NCBI GenBank assembly: GCA_023391875.1
Contig: JAEWAB010000004.1
Location: forward strand, 744,001-808,000
DNA length: 64,000 nucleotides
Reading direction: 5' to 3'
From: Bacillota bacterium
Lineage (GTDB): Bacteria; Bacillota; Clostridia; Oscillospirales; Ruminococcaceae
Position numbers and translations under genes: made by a program
The notes under the pieces: model-generated
The model's database searches: none
Seen by the model: only the letters and a program-made list of their open reading frames with translations
What the model was told of the DNA's origin: nothing
Part shown: piece by piece, positions 17,646 to 25,680 of the stretch
Numbering within the stretch: the stretch's first letter is position 1
How the letters are laid out: each line of letters opens with the position of its first letter

Positions 17646-17692
17646 AAAAAAACAATGCGGCCGCACTTCAAATGAAGGTCAACCACATTGTT
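17646..17692 (-). terminator. Leader terminator (attenuator candidate) upstream of aguA
   Basis: On the minus strand AACAATGTGG pairs with CCGCATTGTT (17683-17692 with 17651-17660, one G-U pair), with a small CTTCATTTGAAG hairpin inside, followed by seven T residues (17646-17652). The predicted transcription start from the promoter at 17700-17728 falls at the base of this stem. No gene precedes it on this strand, so it is either an attenuator of the agu operon or the end of a roughly 50-nucleotide RNA. A six-codon frame (MWLTFI) lies inside it without a ribosome binding site. Confidence 0.7.
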
Positions 17693-17699
17693 TGGGTTA

Positions 17700-17728
17700 A
17701 CTATATACAATAATAATGTCGAAGTCAA
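17700..17728 (-). promoter_or_regulatory. Sigma-A promoter for agu leader
   Basis: Minus-strand TTGACT (17723-17728) and TATAGT (17700-17705) are spaced by 17 bp. It drives transcription toward aguA, but the first transcribed bases form the terminator hairpin at 17646-17692. Confidence 0.7.
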
Positions 17729-17829
17729 TTGTCTTTTGCCACAAAGCCGATTGTCGTTTTAAACAGCGATGCCAAAACGAGTGCCTAAAAGGCGCCGTTA
17801 ATTTATAGATTATGCGAATGGAAACAAGA

Positions 17830-17858
17830 TTGACAATAACAGTAGCCTGTAGTATCAT
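17830..17858 (+). promoter_or_regulatory. Sigma-A promoter for the P-II gene
   Basis: TTGACA (17830-17835) and TATCAT (17853-17858) are separated by 17 bp. The expected transcript has a leader of about 230 nucleotides before the P-II start codon. The promoter is divergent from the agu promoter, with about 100 bp between the two -35 boxes. Confidence 0.7.
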
Positions 17859-17960
17859 AATTTGTAACAAGTGGTTGGCTTCTTACAGGGCTGGGATATC
17901 CGCTTTCGTAAGATAAACAGGTGTTATAGGAATAGTGCTACTAAAGCATGCAGGGATACG

Positions 17961-18020
17961 GCGCTTTTGGCTGTTTCGCGCATTGGCGCGCGAAAGGCAA
18001 AAAGGCGCTGTTTTTATTTT
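17961..18020 (+). promoter_or_regulatory. Terminator-like hairpin in the P-II leader
   Basis: GCGCTTTTGGC (17961-17971) pairs imperfectly with the segment ending AAAAGGCGC (18008), around an inner stem TTTCGCGC/GCGCGCGAAA, and is followed by TGTTTTTATTTT. It lies about 100 nucleotides after the promoter and 80 before the start codon, the geometry of transcription attenuation. The RNA upstream (17865-17960) contains another inverted repeat (TCTTAC/GTAAGA) that could be part of a sensor. I do not recognise a known riboswitch class in it. Confidence 0.6.
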
Positions 18021-18060
18021 CCGTTATCCGCTATACCGAACTGTTTCAAATTGGTTTTAT

Positions 18061-18086
18061 GCCTTTCGGCATAAAGCCGGAAAGGC
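18061..18086 (+). promoter_or_regulatory. Hairpin covering the P-II ribosome binding site
   Basis: GCCTTTC (18061-18067) pairs with GAAAGGC (18080-18086), and GGC/GCC close an ATAAA loop. The only ribosome binding sequence of the P-II gene, GGAAAGG, is in the 3' arm, so folding should reduce translation. Confidence 0.5.
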
Positions 18087-18098
18087 ATGGTAGTAAAA

Positions 18099-18443
18099 AT
18101 GAAGAAGCTGGAGATTATTATCCGCCCCGAAAAGCTGGAGGAACTAAAAACCGTTTTAAACAACTATTCTGTGGGCGGCATGTCCATCAGCAGCATCATG
18201 GGCTGCGGCAACCAAAAGGGCTATGCGTACGACGGGATTAAGGGCCTATCGCTGCCCAATATTAACCTGATCCCCAAGATTCAGGTGAACGTGGTGGTAT
18301 CCGACGAGGTTGTGCCGGAGCTTTTAAGCAGCATCCACGAAGAGATCGCCACCGGCAAGGTCGGCGACGGCAAGGTATTTGTTTACCCCGTGGAGGAGGC
18401 CATGCGCATCCGCACCGGCGAGCGCGGCAACAAGGCCATCTAG
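18099..18443 (+). CDS. P-II family signalling protein with unusual T-loop
   Basis: About 114 residues matching GlnB/GlnK. The core signatures are present: EIIIRPEKLEELK at the N-terminus, a B-loop TGKVGDGKVFVYPVEEAMRIRTGE that binds ATP/ADP, and Gln in GNQKGY that binds 2-oxoglutarate. The T-loop (KGYAYDGIKGLSLPNINLIPK) is about two residues longer than in GlnB and has no Tyr at the position of Tyr51, so uridylylation is not expected. P-II usually sits beside amtB. Here it lies between the agu operon and potABCD. The ATG at 18099 is chosen by homology. An ATG at 18087 is possible. Confidence 0.85.
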   Translation: MKKLEIIIRPEKLEELKTVLNNYSVGGMSISSIMGCGNQKGYAYDGIKGLSLPNINLIPKIQVNVVVSDEVVPELLSSIHEEIATGKVGDGKVFVYPVEEAMRIRTGERGNKAI

Positions 18444-18470
18444 TTTTTAATGCCTTTAATATCAATAACA

Positions 18471-18513
18471 AAGCAGACAATGTCGTCTCTTGGGGCGTTG
18501 TCTGCTTTTTTTA
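18471..18513 (+). terminator. Terminator between P-II and potA
   Basis: AAGCAGACAA (18471-18480) and TTGTCTGCTT (18498-18507) form a perfect ten-base stem followed by a T-run. potA begins 46 bp later without a clear promoter of its own, so read-through of this terminator may set pot expression. Confidence 0.8.
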
Positions 18514-18558
18514 TGCATCGTTGGAAACAGGTTTAAATCTGGCTTAGGAGGAAGCGCT

Positions 18559-19713
18559 ATGGCCGCAAAGCCAATTGTAGAAATACACAATGTAAACAAG
18601 CATTACGGTGAAAATCATGTTGTTAAAGATTTAAATATGGTCGTGGAGGAGGGGGAGTTCCTCTCTATCTTAGGGCCTTCCGGCTGCGGAAAGACCACCA
18701 CCCTGCGCATGATAGCGGGGTTTGAGCAGCAGAGCGACGGCGACATTCTGGTAGAGGGCGAGCGGGTGGAAAACAAAGAGCCCTTTGAACGCAATGTCAA
18801 TACCGTGTTCCAGAGCTACGCGCTCTTCCCACACATGACGGTGTTTGACAATGTGGGCTTCGGTTTAAAGATGAAGGGCGTTAAGAAGCAGCAAATCAAA
18901 GAGCTCGTAAAGGACGCTCTTTCGATGGTGCAGCTCGAGGGGTTTGATAAGCGCTACCCCTCCCAGCTTTCGGGCGGGCAGAAGCAGCGCGTGGCCATCG
19001 CAAGGGCCATCGTCAACAAGCCGCGCGTACTGCTGTTGGATGAACCCTTAGGCGCTTTAGACCTTAAGCTGCGCAAGCAGATGCAGATCGAGCTCAAACG
19101 CCTTCAAAAACGCCTGGGCATCACCTTTATCTATGTAACGCACGATCAGGAGGAGGCGCTCACCATGAGCGACCGCATCGTGGTGATGAACGCGGGCGTC
19201 TTGGAGCAGATGGGCACCCCCACCGAGATCTACGAGAGCCCGCGTACCAAGTTTGTGGCCGATTTTATCGGTGAATCCAACCTCTTTGAGGCGGTGGTGA
19301 GCCACGAGGGCGACGATGCGCTGGTGCTGGCCGCCGAGGCCGGAACGATGCAGGGAAAGGGCAGTGGGTTTGAGGATGGCGAGCTTATCTATGTTTCGGT
19401 TCGCCCTGAAAAGGTGCAGTGCGCGTCTATACCGCAGGAGGGCTTTACGCTTTGCGGCGTGGTCAAAGAACATATCTATATCGGTACGCTGGTAAAGAGC
19501 ATTGTGGTGCTCCCAAACGGTTACGAGGTAAAGCTCACAGCCCTTGCGGGCAAGGCCTTCCCGCCTGTGGGCGAGGTGCAGTACCTGTTTTGGAAGGTTT
19601 CAGACGCGGTGCTCATCCACTCGGTTTCCCACCGCATCTTCAGCACCATCGAGAACATCAACCTCGGCGAGTATGTCGCCGGGCTGAGTGCTCTTGAGAA
19701 AGAATCGAGGTGA
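18559..19713 (+). CDS. potA: Spermidine/putrescine ABC transporter ATPase
   Basis: A 384-residue ABC ATPase with Walker A GPSGCGKTT, Q-loop NTVFQSYALFPHM, signature LSGGQKQRVAIARA, Walker B VLLLDEPLGALD and switch His in YVTHDQEEAL. A C-terminal TOBE-like domain (YVSVRPEKVQ) is typical of PotA. It energises polyamine import together with the next three genes. AGGAGG eight bases before the ATG at 18559 fixes the start, and an in-frame upstream Met at 18490 lies in the terminator and is not used. potB starts six bases after the stop. Confidence 0.93.
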   Translation: MAAKPIVEIHNVNKHYGENHVVKDLNMVVEEGEFLSILGPSGCGKTTTLRMIAGFEQQSDGDILVEGERVENKEPFERNVNTVFQSYALFPHMTVFDNVGFGLKMKGVKKQQIKELVKDALSMVQLEGFDKRYPSQLSGGQKQRVAIARAIVNKPRVLLLDEPLGALDLKLRKQMQIELKRLQKRLGITFIYVTHDQEEALTMSDRIVVMNAGVLEQMGTPTEIYESPRTKFVADFIGESNLFEAVVSHEGDDALVLAAEAGTMQGKGSGFEDGELIYVSVRPEKVQCASIPQEGFTLCGVVKEHIYIGTLVKSIVVLPNGYEVKLTALAGKAFPPVGEVQYLFWKVSDAVLIHSVSHRIFSTIENINLGEYVAGLSALEKESR

Positions 19714-19719
19714 GGCGGG

Positions 19720-20598
19720 ATGGCTAAGTTAGACCGCCGCAGGCTTCGGGCCAAAGGGCTGCCCCTGCTCACGATGGTGTCGCCCGTTACGTTCTGGATG
19801 GTACTGCTCATTGCGGTGCCGCTTATCTACATACTGGTGGTGAGCTTTTGCACCACCGACGCCTCCCATAACATTGTGTTCTCGTTTACACTGGATAACT
19901 ACGCAAAACTGTTAAGCCCAACCCTGCTTACCATCTACGCAAACTCCCTGATTATCGCGCTGCTGTCTACGATAACTTGCATCCTCGTCGGCTACCCGTT
20001 TGCTTATATCATGGCGTTTACCACCCGTTTTCGCAAAACCCTGATGATGATCTTTCTAATGCTCCCGTTCTGGACAAGCTCACTCATCCGCCTGTACGGC
20101 TGGCGCACCATCTTGGGCAGTGAGGGATATCTAAACCGTTTTTTACAGTCGGTTGGCCTTATCAGCGCACCGCTTGAGATGATGTACACGCGTGGAGCCG
20201 TTGTGCTGGGCATGGTGTATGTGCTGTTGCCCTTCATGATTCTGCCGATACACACCGTTATCGATAAGCTCGACCGCAGCCTGCTGGAAGCGGCAAGCGA
20301 CCTCGGCGCGCGGAATGTCCGCCGCTTTCTGCATATCACATTACCCCTTACGGCGCCCGGCATCTTTGCGGGGGTGATCATGGTGTTCATCCCGTCGCTC
20401 GGTTACTTCTTTGTATCCGACATCATGGGCGGCAGCAAGAGCCAGCTCATCGGCAACGCGATCGAGCGGCAGTTTAAAGAGGCCTTCAACTGGCCGTTCG
20501 GCGCGGCACTTTCCATTGTGCTCATCGTTATCACGCTGGTGCTGGTGCGCATCTATACCAAGGTAGGCGGCAGCGTCGACGATTTGGGGGTGATGTAG
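19720..20598 (+). CDS. potB: Spermidine/putrescine ABC permease PotB
   Basis: A 292-residue membrane protein with six predicted spans. It has the family segments LPFWTSSLIRLYGWRTILG and the EAA-loop EAASDLGARNVRRFLHITLPLTAPG, which docks with PotA. It forms the import channel with PotC. It overlaps no neighbour but is separated from potA by six bases, and the following gene starts on the base after its stop, so the cluster is one transcription unit. Confidence 0.93.
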   Translation: MAKLDRRRLRAKGLPLLTMVSPVTFWMVLLIAVPLIYILVVSFCTTDASHNIVFSFTLDNYAKLLSPTLLTIYANSLIIALLSTITCILVGYPFAYIMAFTTRFRKTLMMIFLMLPFWTSSLIRLYGWRTILGSEGYLNRFLQSVGLISAPLEMMYTRGAVVLGMVYVLLPFMILPIHTVIDKLDRSLLEAASDLGARNVRRFLHITLPLTAPGIFAGVIMVFIPSLGYFFVSDIMGGSKSQLIGNAIERQFKEAFNWPFGAALSIVLIVITLVLVRIYTKVGGSVDDLGVM

Positions 20599-21396
20599 GT
20601 GACCAAAAAAGAGATGAAATCGGCGGTAAGTAAGAGTACCTCCCGTGTTTTCTCGGGGCTGGTTTTCCTGTTTCTCTACCTGCCCATCGCCGTCATCGTC
20701 CTGTTTTCATTTAACGATTCTCGCCGCAACATCGTGTTCGAGGGCTTTACCGCCGAGTGGTACGGCGTCATGCTGCAAAACGGCCCGCTGCTCGAAGCGT
20801 TCGGTAACACCATGTTGGTAGCGGTGAGCAGCACCCTCCTTTCGGCGATGGTGGGCACCCTTGCCGCGGTGGGCATGTACCGCTATAAGTTCCGCGGCAA
20901 AGGGCTGATTGACGCGCTTCTTTATATCCCTGTGGTGATCCCCGAGATCGTGCTGGGCATCTCGATGCTTTCCATCTTTTCGCTGTCGCATGTACCGCTG
21001 GGCATGATTACCCTCGTTATCGCGCACGCCACCTTTTCCATCCCCTTTGTCGTATTTACCGTGCGCGCCCGGCTTTCGGGCTTTGACCGTTCGGTGGAGG
21101 AGGCGGCGATGGACCTCGGCGCGAACCGTGTAAAGGTGTTCTTTAACATCACTATCCCCATCATCTTTCCGGGTATCCTTTCGGGGGCGCTGCTGGCGTT
21201 TACCTTATCGATAGACGACATCATCATCAGCTTCTTCACCACCGGCCCCAACAGCACCACCTTCCCGCTCAAGATTATGGAGATGGTACGCTCGGGCGTT
21301 CGCCCCGATGTCTACGCGCTTTCCACCCTGATTATCCTTGTCACCTTTACGACGGTGGTGGTCAGCCAGACCATCGCCTACAAAAAGCAGCAATAA
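20599..21396 (+). CDS. potC: Spermidine/putrescine ABC permease PotC
   Basis: A 265-residue permease with six spans, FLYLPIAVIVLFSFNDS near the N-terminus and EAAMDLGANRVKVFFNITIPIIFPG as its EAA loop. The segment TLSIDDIIISFFTTGP is a PotC/PotI hallmark. The start is a GTG directly after the potB stop, with GGGGGTG as the upstream site. A later ATG (codon 6) is less likely. It is the partner channel subunit of PotB. Confidence 0.93.
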   Translation: MTKKEMKSAVSKSTSRVFSGLVFLFLYLPIAVIVLFSFNDSRRNIVFEGFTAEWYGVMLQNGPLLEAFGNTMLVAVSSTLLSAMVGTLAAVGMYRYKFRGKGLIDALLYIPVVIPEIVLGISMLSIFSLSHVPLGMITLVIAHATFSIPFVVFTVRARLSGFDRSVEEAAMDLGANRVKVFFNITIPIIFPGILSGALLAFTLSIDDIIISFFTTGPNSTTFPLKIMEMVRSGVRPDVYALSTLIILVTFTTVVVSQTIAYKKQQ

Positions 21397-21433
21397 AGAG
21401 GTCATCCGTTACAATTTGAGAGGAGTGTTTTAC

Positions 21434-22480
21434 ATGAAAAGAAGAATATCCGGTATCCTGCTGGCGGCGCTTGTGCTGTCGCTCGCACTCATCTCCGCGG
21501 GCTGCGCTAACAAGGGCGGAGGTGAGCTCAACATCTTTGTGTGGACGGAATACATGCCGCAGACCGTTTTCGACGCCTTTACCAAAGAAACGGGTATTAA
21601 AGTAAACGTACAGACCTATTCCTCCAACGAGGATATGCTCGCGAAGGTAAAGGGGAGCAACGAGGGCATTTACGATATTGTGGTGCCCAGCGACTACATG
21701 GTAAAGATGATGGTAGGCGAGGGGCTGTTGCAGGAGCTTGACCAAAGCAAGCTGCCCAACCTTAAAAATATCGACCCCGCGTACTTAAACCAGAGCTTCG
21801 ACCCCGGCAACAAATACTCGGTACCCTACATGGGTGGTGTGGCAACCTTGGTGGTGAACAAAACCAAGGTAACCGAGCCGATTACCTCCTATAAACAGCT
21901 GTTTGACCCCAAATTCGCAAACTCGCTCGTGGTGCTGGACGATTTCCGTGCCGTAATCGGCATTGCCGCCAAGAGCCTTGGCTACTCGCTCAACACCACC
22001 GACGACGCCGAGCTTGCGGAGGTAGGCAAGGCGCTGGAGACCCTTAAGCCCAACATCAAGCTGTACGACAGCGACTCGCCCAAAACCGCGATGCTAAACG
22101 GTGAAACCTCCATCGGCTTTATGTGGAATGCGGAGGTCGCCATCTGTACCGAGGAGAGCGACGATTTTGAGGTTGTGTTCCCCGAGGAGGGCTGCTACCT
22201 GTTTTTAGATAACCTGAGCATCCTCAAGGGGGCCAAGAACAGCGAGAACGCGCTTAAATTCTTAAACTTCATCTTAAAGCCGGAAATCAGCAAGCTGGTT
22301 TTGGATGAGTTCCCTTACCTAAACCCCAATGCCGAGGCAGTAAAGCTGCTGCCCGACAGCTATAAGAACAACCCCGCCTCCAACATCCCACCCGAGGTGT
22401 TTGCCAAGGGTGAGTTTGTAGAGGATATCGGTACGGCGGTAGAAAAGTACGATACGCTCTGGACAAAGCTTACACAGTAA
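21434..22480 (+). CDS. potD: Polyamine-binding lipoprotein PotD
   Basis: About 348 residues with a type II signal peptide (MKRRISGILLAALVLS, lipobox ISAGC). The mature protein opens ELNIFVWTEYMPQTVFDAF and shares many segments with the PotD of the agu operon, so the two are paralogues. It captures putrescine or spermidine outside the membrane for PotABC. GAGAGGAG lies about ten bases upstream of the ATG at 21434. Upstream in-frame Met codons fall inside potC and are not credible. It is the last gene of potABCD, and the aldehyde dehydrogenase follows after 49 bp. Confidence 0.93.
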   Translation: MKRRISGILLAALVLSLALISAGCANKGGGELNIFVWTEYMPQTVFDAFTKETGIKVNVQTYSSNEDMLAKVKGSNEGIYDIVVPSDYMVKMMVGEGLLQELDQSKLPNLKNIDPAYLNQSFDPGNKYSVPYMGGVATLVVNKTKVTEPITSYKQLFDPKFANSLVVLDDFRAVIGIAAKSLGYSLNTTDDAELAEVGKALETLKPNIKLYDSDSPKTAMLNGETSIGFMWNAEVAICTEESDDFEVVFPEEGCYLFLDNLSILKGAKNSENALKFLNFILKPEISKLVLDEFPYLNPNAEAVKLLPDSYKNNPASNIPPEVFAKGEFVEDIGTAVEKYDTLWTKLTQ

Positions 22481-22529
22481 CATTTATATAAACTTTACCC
22501 GAACCTGAAGAAAGGCAAGGAAGTAAACA

Positions 22530-24014
22530 ATGAGTGAACAGACAATCGGCAAGATGTATATAGACGGCAAATGGGTGCTGTCCCTAACCGGCGAAACGCG
22601 CAAGGTGCTTAACCCCGCCGACGGCAGCATTATCGGCGTCGTTACCGAGGGCAGTGCGGAGGATGTAAAAAAGGCTGTTCGGGCCGCCTCCCGCGCCTTT
22701 GAAGAGGGCAGCTGGCGCAATATGCCCGTAAACGAGCGCGCCTCCCTTTTACACCGCATTGCCGATAAGATTGAAGAGCGGGCGGACGAGTTTACCAAGC
22801 TCGACACCTTAAACAACGGTAAGCCGCTGCGCGATAGCGCGGGCGATGTGGCCGACTCGGTAACCTGCTTCCGTTACTACGCGGGGCTGATCGACAAGCC
22901 CCTGGGGCAGACCTACGCGGTGCCGGACCCCAACACCCACGCGATGGTGGTGCGCGAGCCGATCGGCGTCTGCGGGCAGATCGTACCGTGGAACTACCCA
23001 CTGATGATGGCGGCGTGGAAGCTCGCCCCCTGCCTTGCGGCGGGCAACACCACCGTATTCAAGCCCTCCGAGCTTACCCCTTTAAGCGCCATCAAGCTCT
23101 TTGAGATATTCGAGGAGGTAGGCCTTCCCGTGGGTGTCGCCAACCTTGTGATGGGCGCGGGCAGCACGGTAGGGCAGGAGATTGCCGAAAACGACGGCAT
23201 CGATAAGGTCATCTTTACGGGCGGCACCGTCACGGGCCGCAAGATCATGCAGGCCGCGACCAAAAACCTCAAGGGTGTTGGGCTGGAGCTTGGCGGCAAA
23301 AGCCCCTGCATCGTGTTCGACGACTCGGACATGGAAACGGCTGTTGACTGGGCACTGTTCGCCATCTTCTGCAATCAGGGCGAGGTGTGCTCCGCAGGCT
23401 CGCGCCTGATACTGCAGGATACCATCTATGAGGCATTCTTAAAACAGCTCGCCGAGCGCGCTGTCAAGATCAAGGTGGCCAAAGGCGATGCCGAGGGCGC
23501 CGAGATGGGCCCGCTCATCAGCGAGGCACATATGAACAAGGTGCTCGGTTATATCGAGGCCGGCAAACAGGAGGGTGCGCGCCTGCTCTGCGGCGGCTAC
23601 CGCATTAATGAGGGCGAGTACGCCAAAGGGTATTTCGTAGCCCCTACCATCTTCGCCGACTGCACCCCCAACATGCGTATCGTGCAGGAGGAGATCTTCG
23701 GGCCGGTACTCGCCGTGCAGAAGTTTTCCACCGAGGAGGAGGCCCTCGCCCTTGCCAACGGCACGGTATACGGCCTTGCGGGCGGCGTGTTTACGAGCGA
23801 TGTTACCCGCGCGCTCAGGGTCATCAAGGCGCTGCGTGCGGGCATTACCTGGATAAACGCCTACCACCCAACCTTTGCGCAGGCGCCGTGGGGCGGCTAT
23901 AAGCAAAGCGGCATCGGCCGCGAGCTTGGCACCTTCGGCCTTGACGAATACACCGAGATCAAGCAGATCAACATCAACCTGGCTCCCGGACCAATCTATT
24001 GGTTTGAGAAATAA
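22530..24014 (+). CDS. Aldehyde dehydrogenase, probable 4-aminobutyraldehyde dehydrogenase
   Basis: A 494-residue NAD(P)-dependent aldehyde dehydrogenase of the betaine-aldehyde/aminobutyraldehyde type. The catalytic Cys is in NQGEVCSAGSR, the general-base Glu in VGLELGGKSPC, and the cofactor loops in GQIVPWNYPL and FTGGTVTGRKIM. In this context it would oxidise 4-aminobutanal, made by the next gene, to GABA with formation of NAD(P)H. It follows potD in the same direction. A 103-bp palindromic repeat separates it from the aminotransferase. Family assignment is firm, and substrate choice is inferred from neighbours. Betaine aldehyde is an alternative. Confidence 0.85.
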   Translation: MSEQTIGKMYIDGKWVLSLTGETRKVLNPADGSIIGVVTEGSAEDVKKAVRAASRAFEEGSWRNMPVNERASLLHRIADKIEERADEFTKLDTLNNGKPLRDSAGDVADSVTCFRYYAGLIDKPLGQTYAVPDPNTHAMVVREPIGVCGQIVPWNYPLMMAAWKLAPCLAAGNTTVFKPSELTPLSAIKLFEIFEEVGLPVGVANLVMGAGSTVGQEIAENDGIDKVIFTGGTVTGRKIMQAATKNLKGVGLELGGKSPCIVFDDSDMETAVDWALFAIFCNQGEVCSAGSRLILQDTIYEAFLKQLAERAVKIKVAKGDAEGAEMGPLISEAHMNKVLGYIEAGKQEGARLLCGGYRINEGEYAKGYFVAPTIFADCTPNMRIVQEEIFGPVLAVQKFSTEEEALALANGTVYGLAGGVFTSDVTRALRVIKALRAGITWINAYHPTFAQAPWGGYKQSGIGRELGTFGLDEYTEIKQININLAPGPIYWFEK

Positions 24015-24033
24015 AAACTTCAGAAAGAGGATA

Positions 24034-24136
24034 ATACTAATCTCTCATTAAAACCTTTCTAAAAAATCTTCGCAAAAAGCCATAAATTTAAGCTTTTCCC
24101 TCGATTTTTTAGAGGTTTTATAATCGAGATAAGTAT
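24034..24136 (+). repeat. 103-bp palindromic dispersed repeat, copy C (diverged)
   Basis: It aligns end to end with copies A and B. The outer ends (ATACTAAT.../...AAGTAT) and the central CATAAATTTA are kept, but many arm bases differ. Several differences are compensated on the opposite arm (for example AAAACCTTT facing AGAGGTTTT), so the palindrome is retained although the sequence has drifted. It lies between the aldehyde dehydrogenase stop and the ribosome binding site of the putrescine aminotransferase. Confidence 0.8.
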
Positions 24137-24177
24137 AAGGCTTATCGAAAAGAGAGCCAAAGAAAGGATTTGTTAAA

Positions 24178-25530
24178 ATGAGTTCCCAAAAGGCCCAACA
24201 GATTTTAGACAAGGTGCTCGGCTACATTACTGCAGACGAGCTCACGGAGGCGGACAAGCAGCAGCTGATTACCGACAGCGTGTACAACTACAACGAGTAC
24301 GTAAACCCCGGCTGGCTGAAATACCGCAAAAGTGTGTCGACGAATGAGGCTTTTGTTGAGTGGGAGGATTACGATTCTTACTTCACCGACGTATACGGCG
24401 AACAGTTCATCGACTGTCTTGGAGGCTTCGGCATCTACACCTTCGGCCACCGCAACCCCGAGATTGTAAAGTATGTGCAAGCGCAGCTTAACCGCCAGGC
24501 GCTGCACAGCCAGGAACTGCTCGACCCTCTGCGCGGTTATCTTGCGCAGGCGCTCGCCGAGATTACCCCCGGCGACCTGCAATACTGCTTCTTCACCAAC
24601 GGCGGCGCCGAGGCCGTGGAGATGGCGTTAAAGCTTGCGCGCATCGCAACCGGTAAGCGCCACTTTATCTCCACCGTGGGCGGCTTCCACGGCAAGAGCA
24701 TGGGCGCTCTTTCGGTGGGAGGAAAAGCTACCTACAGGGTGCCTTACCTGCCCATCGTGCAGCAGGTGTCTCACGTCATCTACAGTGACATCGACGACCT
24801 GCGCAAGACGGTTAAAAAGCTCACCGCCACCGGCGAGGGCATTGCGGCCGTGATCATGGAGCCCGTACAGGGAGAAGCCGGTATCATCGTTCCGCCTAAG
24901 GGCTACCTCAAGGCGGTACGCGAGCTGTGCGACGAATACGGCATCTGCCTGATTTTTGACGAGATTCAAACCGGTATGGGGCGCACCGGCAGCTACTTCC
25001 GCTGTGAAGCGGAGGGCGTCACCCCCGACATCATGACCTACGGCAAGGCCTTCGGCGGCGGCATTATGCCCATCACCGGCATCATTGCCCGCCCGCATTT
25101 GTGGGTGGAGGAGCTGAAGGAGAACCCGTGGATACTCGGTTCCCCCACCTTCGGCGGAAACCCCTTGGCCTGCGCGGCGGCATTGGGCGCCATCAACTAC
25201 ATGGTAAAGTACGACGTGCCCAAGCTTGCGCGCGAAAAGGGCGAGTACCTCCTGGCGGGGCTTAAAAAGTTGCAGCAGAAATACCCCGCCATCCTCAAGG
25301 ATATCCGCGGCATCGGCCTGATGATTGGCGTGGAGTTCCCCAAATCCGAGATCGGCTACGCGGTGGCGAAGGGGCTGTTCGCGCGCAAGGTGATGACGGC
25401 GGGTACCCTAAACAATGCCACCACCATCCGCTTCGAGCCCGCGGCAACTACCAGCTACGAGGACTTTGACAAGGTACTCGCCCGTATGGACGACGCGCTT
25501 GCCGATGTACAAAATGAATTTGCAATTTAA
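24178..25530 (+). CDS. patA: Putrescine aminotransferase
   Basis: A 450-residue class III PLP aminotransferase. The cofactor Lys290 is in MTYGKAFGGG, phosphate and ring contacts are in FTNGGAEAVEMALKLAR and FDEIQTGMGRTG, and the segments GGFHGKSMGALSVGGKATYR and VYNYNEYVNPGWLKYRKS match PatA/YgjG of E. coli (about 459 residues). It transfers an amino group from putrescine to 2-oxoglutarate, giving 4-aminobutanal (in equilibrium with 1-pyrroline) and glutamate. AAAGGA lies about nine bases before the ATG. It is placed directly after its presumed product oxidase. Confidence 0.92.
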   Translation: MSSQKAQQILDKVLGYITADELTEADKQQLITDSVYNYNEYVNPGWLKYRKSVSTNEAFVEWEDYDSYFTDVYGEQFIDCLGGFGIYTFGHRNPEIVKYVQAQLNRQALHSQELLDPLRGYLAQALAEITPGDLQYCFFTNGGAEAVEMALKLARIATGKRHFISTVGGFHGKSMGALSVGGKATYRVPYLPIVQQVSHVIYSDIDDLRKTVKKLTATGEGIAAVIMEPVQGEAGIIVPPKGYLKAVRELCDEYGICLIFDEIQTGMGRTGSYFRCEAEGVTPDIMTYGKAFGGGIMPITGIIARPHLWVEELKENPWILGSPTFGGNPLACAAALGAINYMVKYDVPKLAREKGEYLLAGLKKLQQKYPAILKDIRGIGLMIGVEFPKSEIGYAVAKGLFARKVMTAGTLNNATTIRFEPAATTSYEDFDKVLARMDDALADVQNEFAI

Positions 25531-25551
25531 CCGATAAATATTTATAATTAG

Positions 25552-25664
25552 TTGCGCAGGAGGATATTGCCGCCTGCGCAAATCTCTGTTCTGCTAAGCA
25601 GAATAATGGGGGAAACGCAACCCCCTCGTTGTATGTAAGGGATAACTAGCCGCTTTTACGCGGC
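25552..25664 (+). promoter_or_regulatory. Cluster of four hairpins between patA and the alcohol dehydrogenase
   Basis: Four consecutive inverted repeats occupy this 150-bp gap: TTGCGCAGG/CCTGCGCAA (25552-25560, 25573-25581), TTCTGC/GCAGAA (25589-25603), GGGGG/CCCCC (25608-25612, 25621-25625) and GCCGC/GCGGC (25649-25664). The first could end the patA transcript but lacks a T-run. The rest form a structured leader for the next gene. None matches a riboswitch class I know. Confidence 0.45.
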
Positions 25665-25680
25665 AAAATGAGGTGCTAAA

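Noticed and set aside
17865..18020. Known riboswitch in the P-II leader
   Set aside because: I looked for core motifs of guanidine, c-di-GMP, T-box, SAM, lysine, TPP and ZTP RNAs and saw none. It is kept only as an unassigned structured leader.
18087..18098. ATG at 18087 as start of the P-II gene
   Set aside because: It is one base from the only ribosome binding sequence and adds residues not usual in P-II. The ATG at 18099 fits the family, although its spacing is long.
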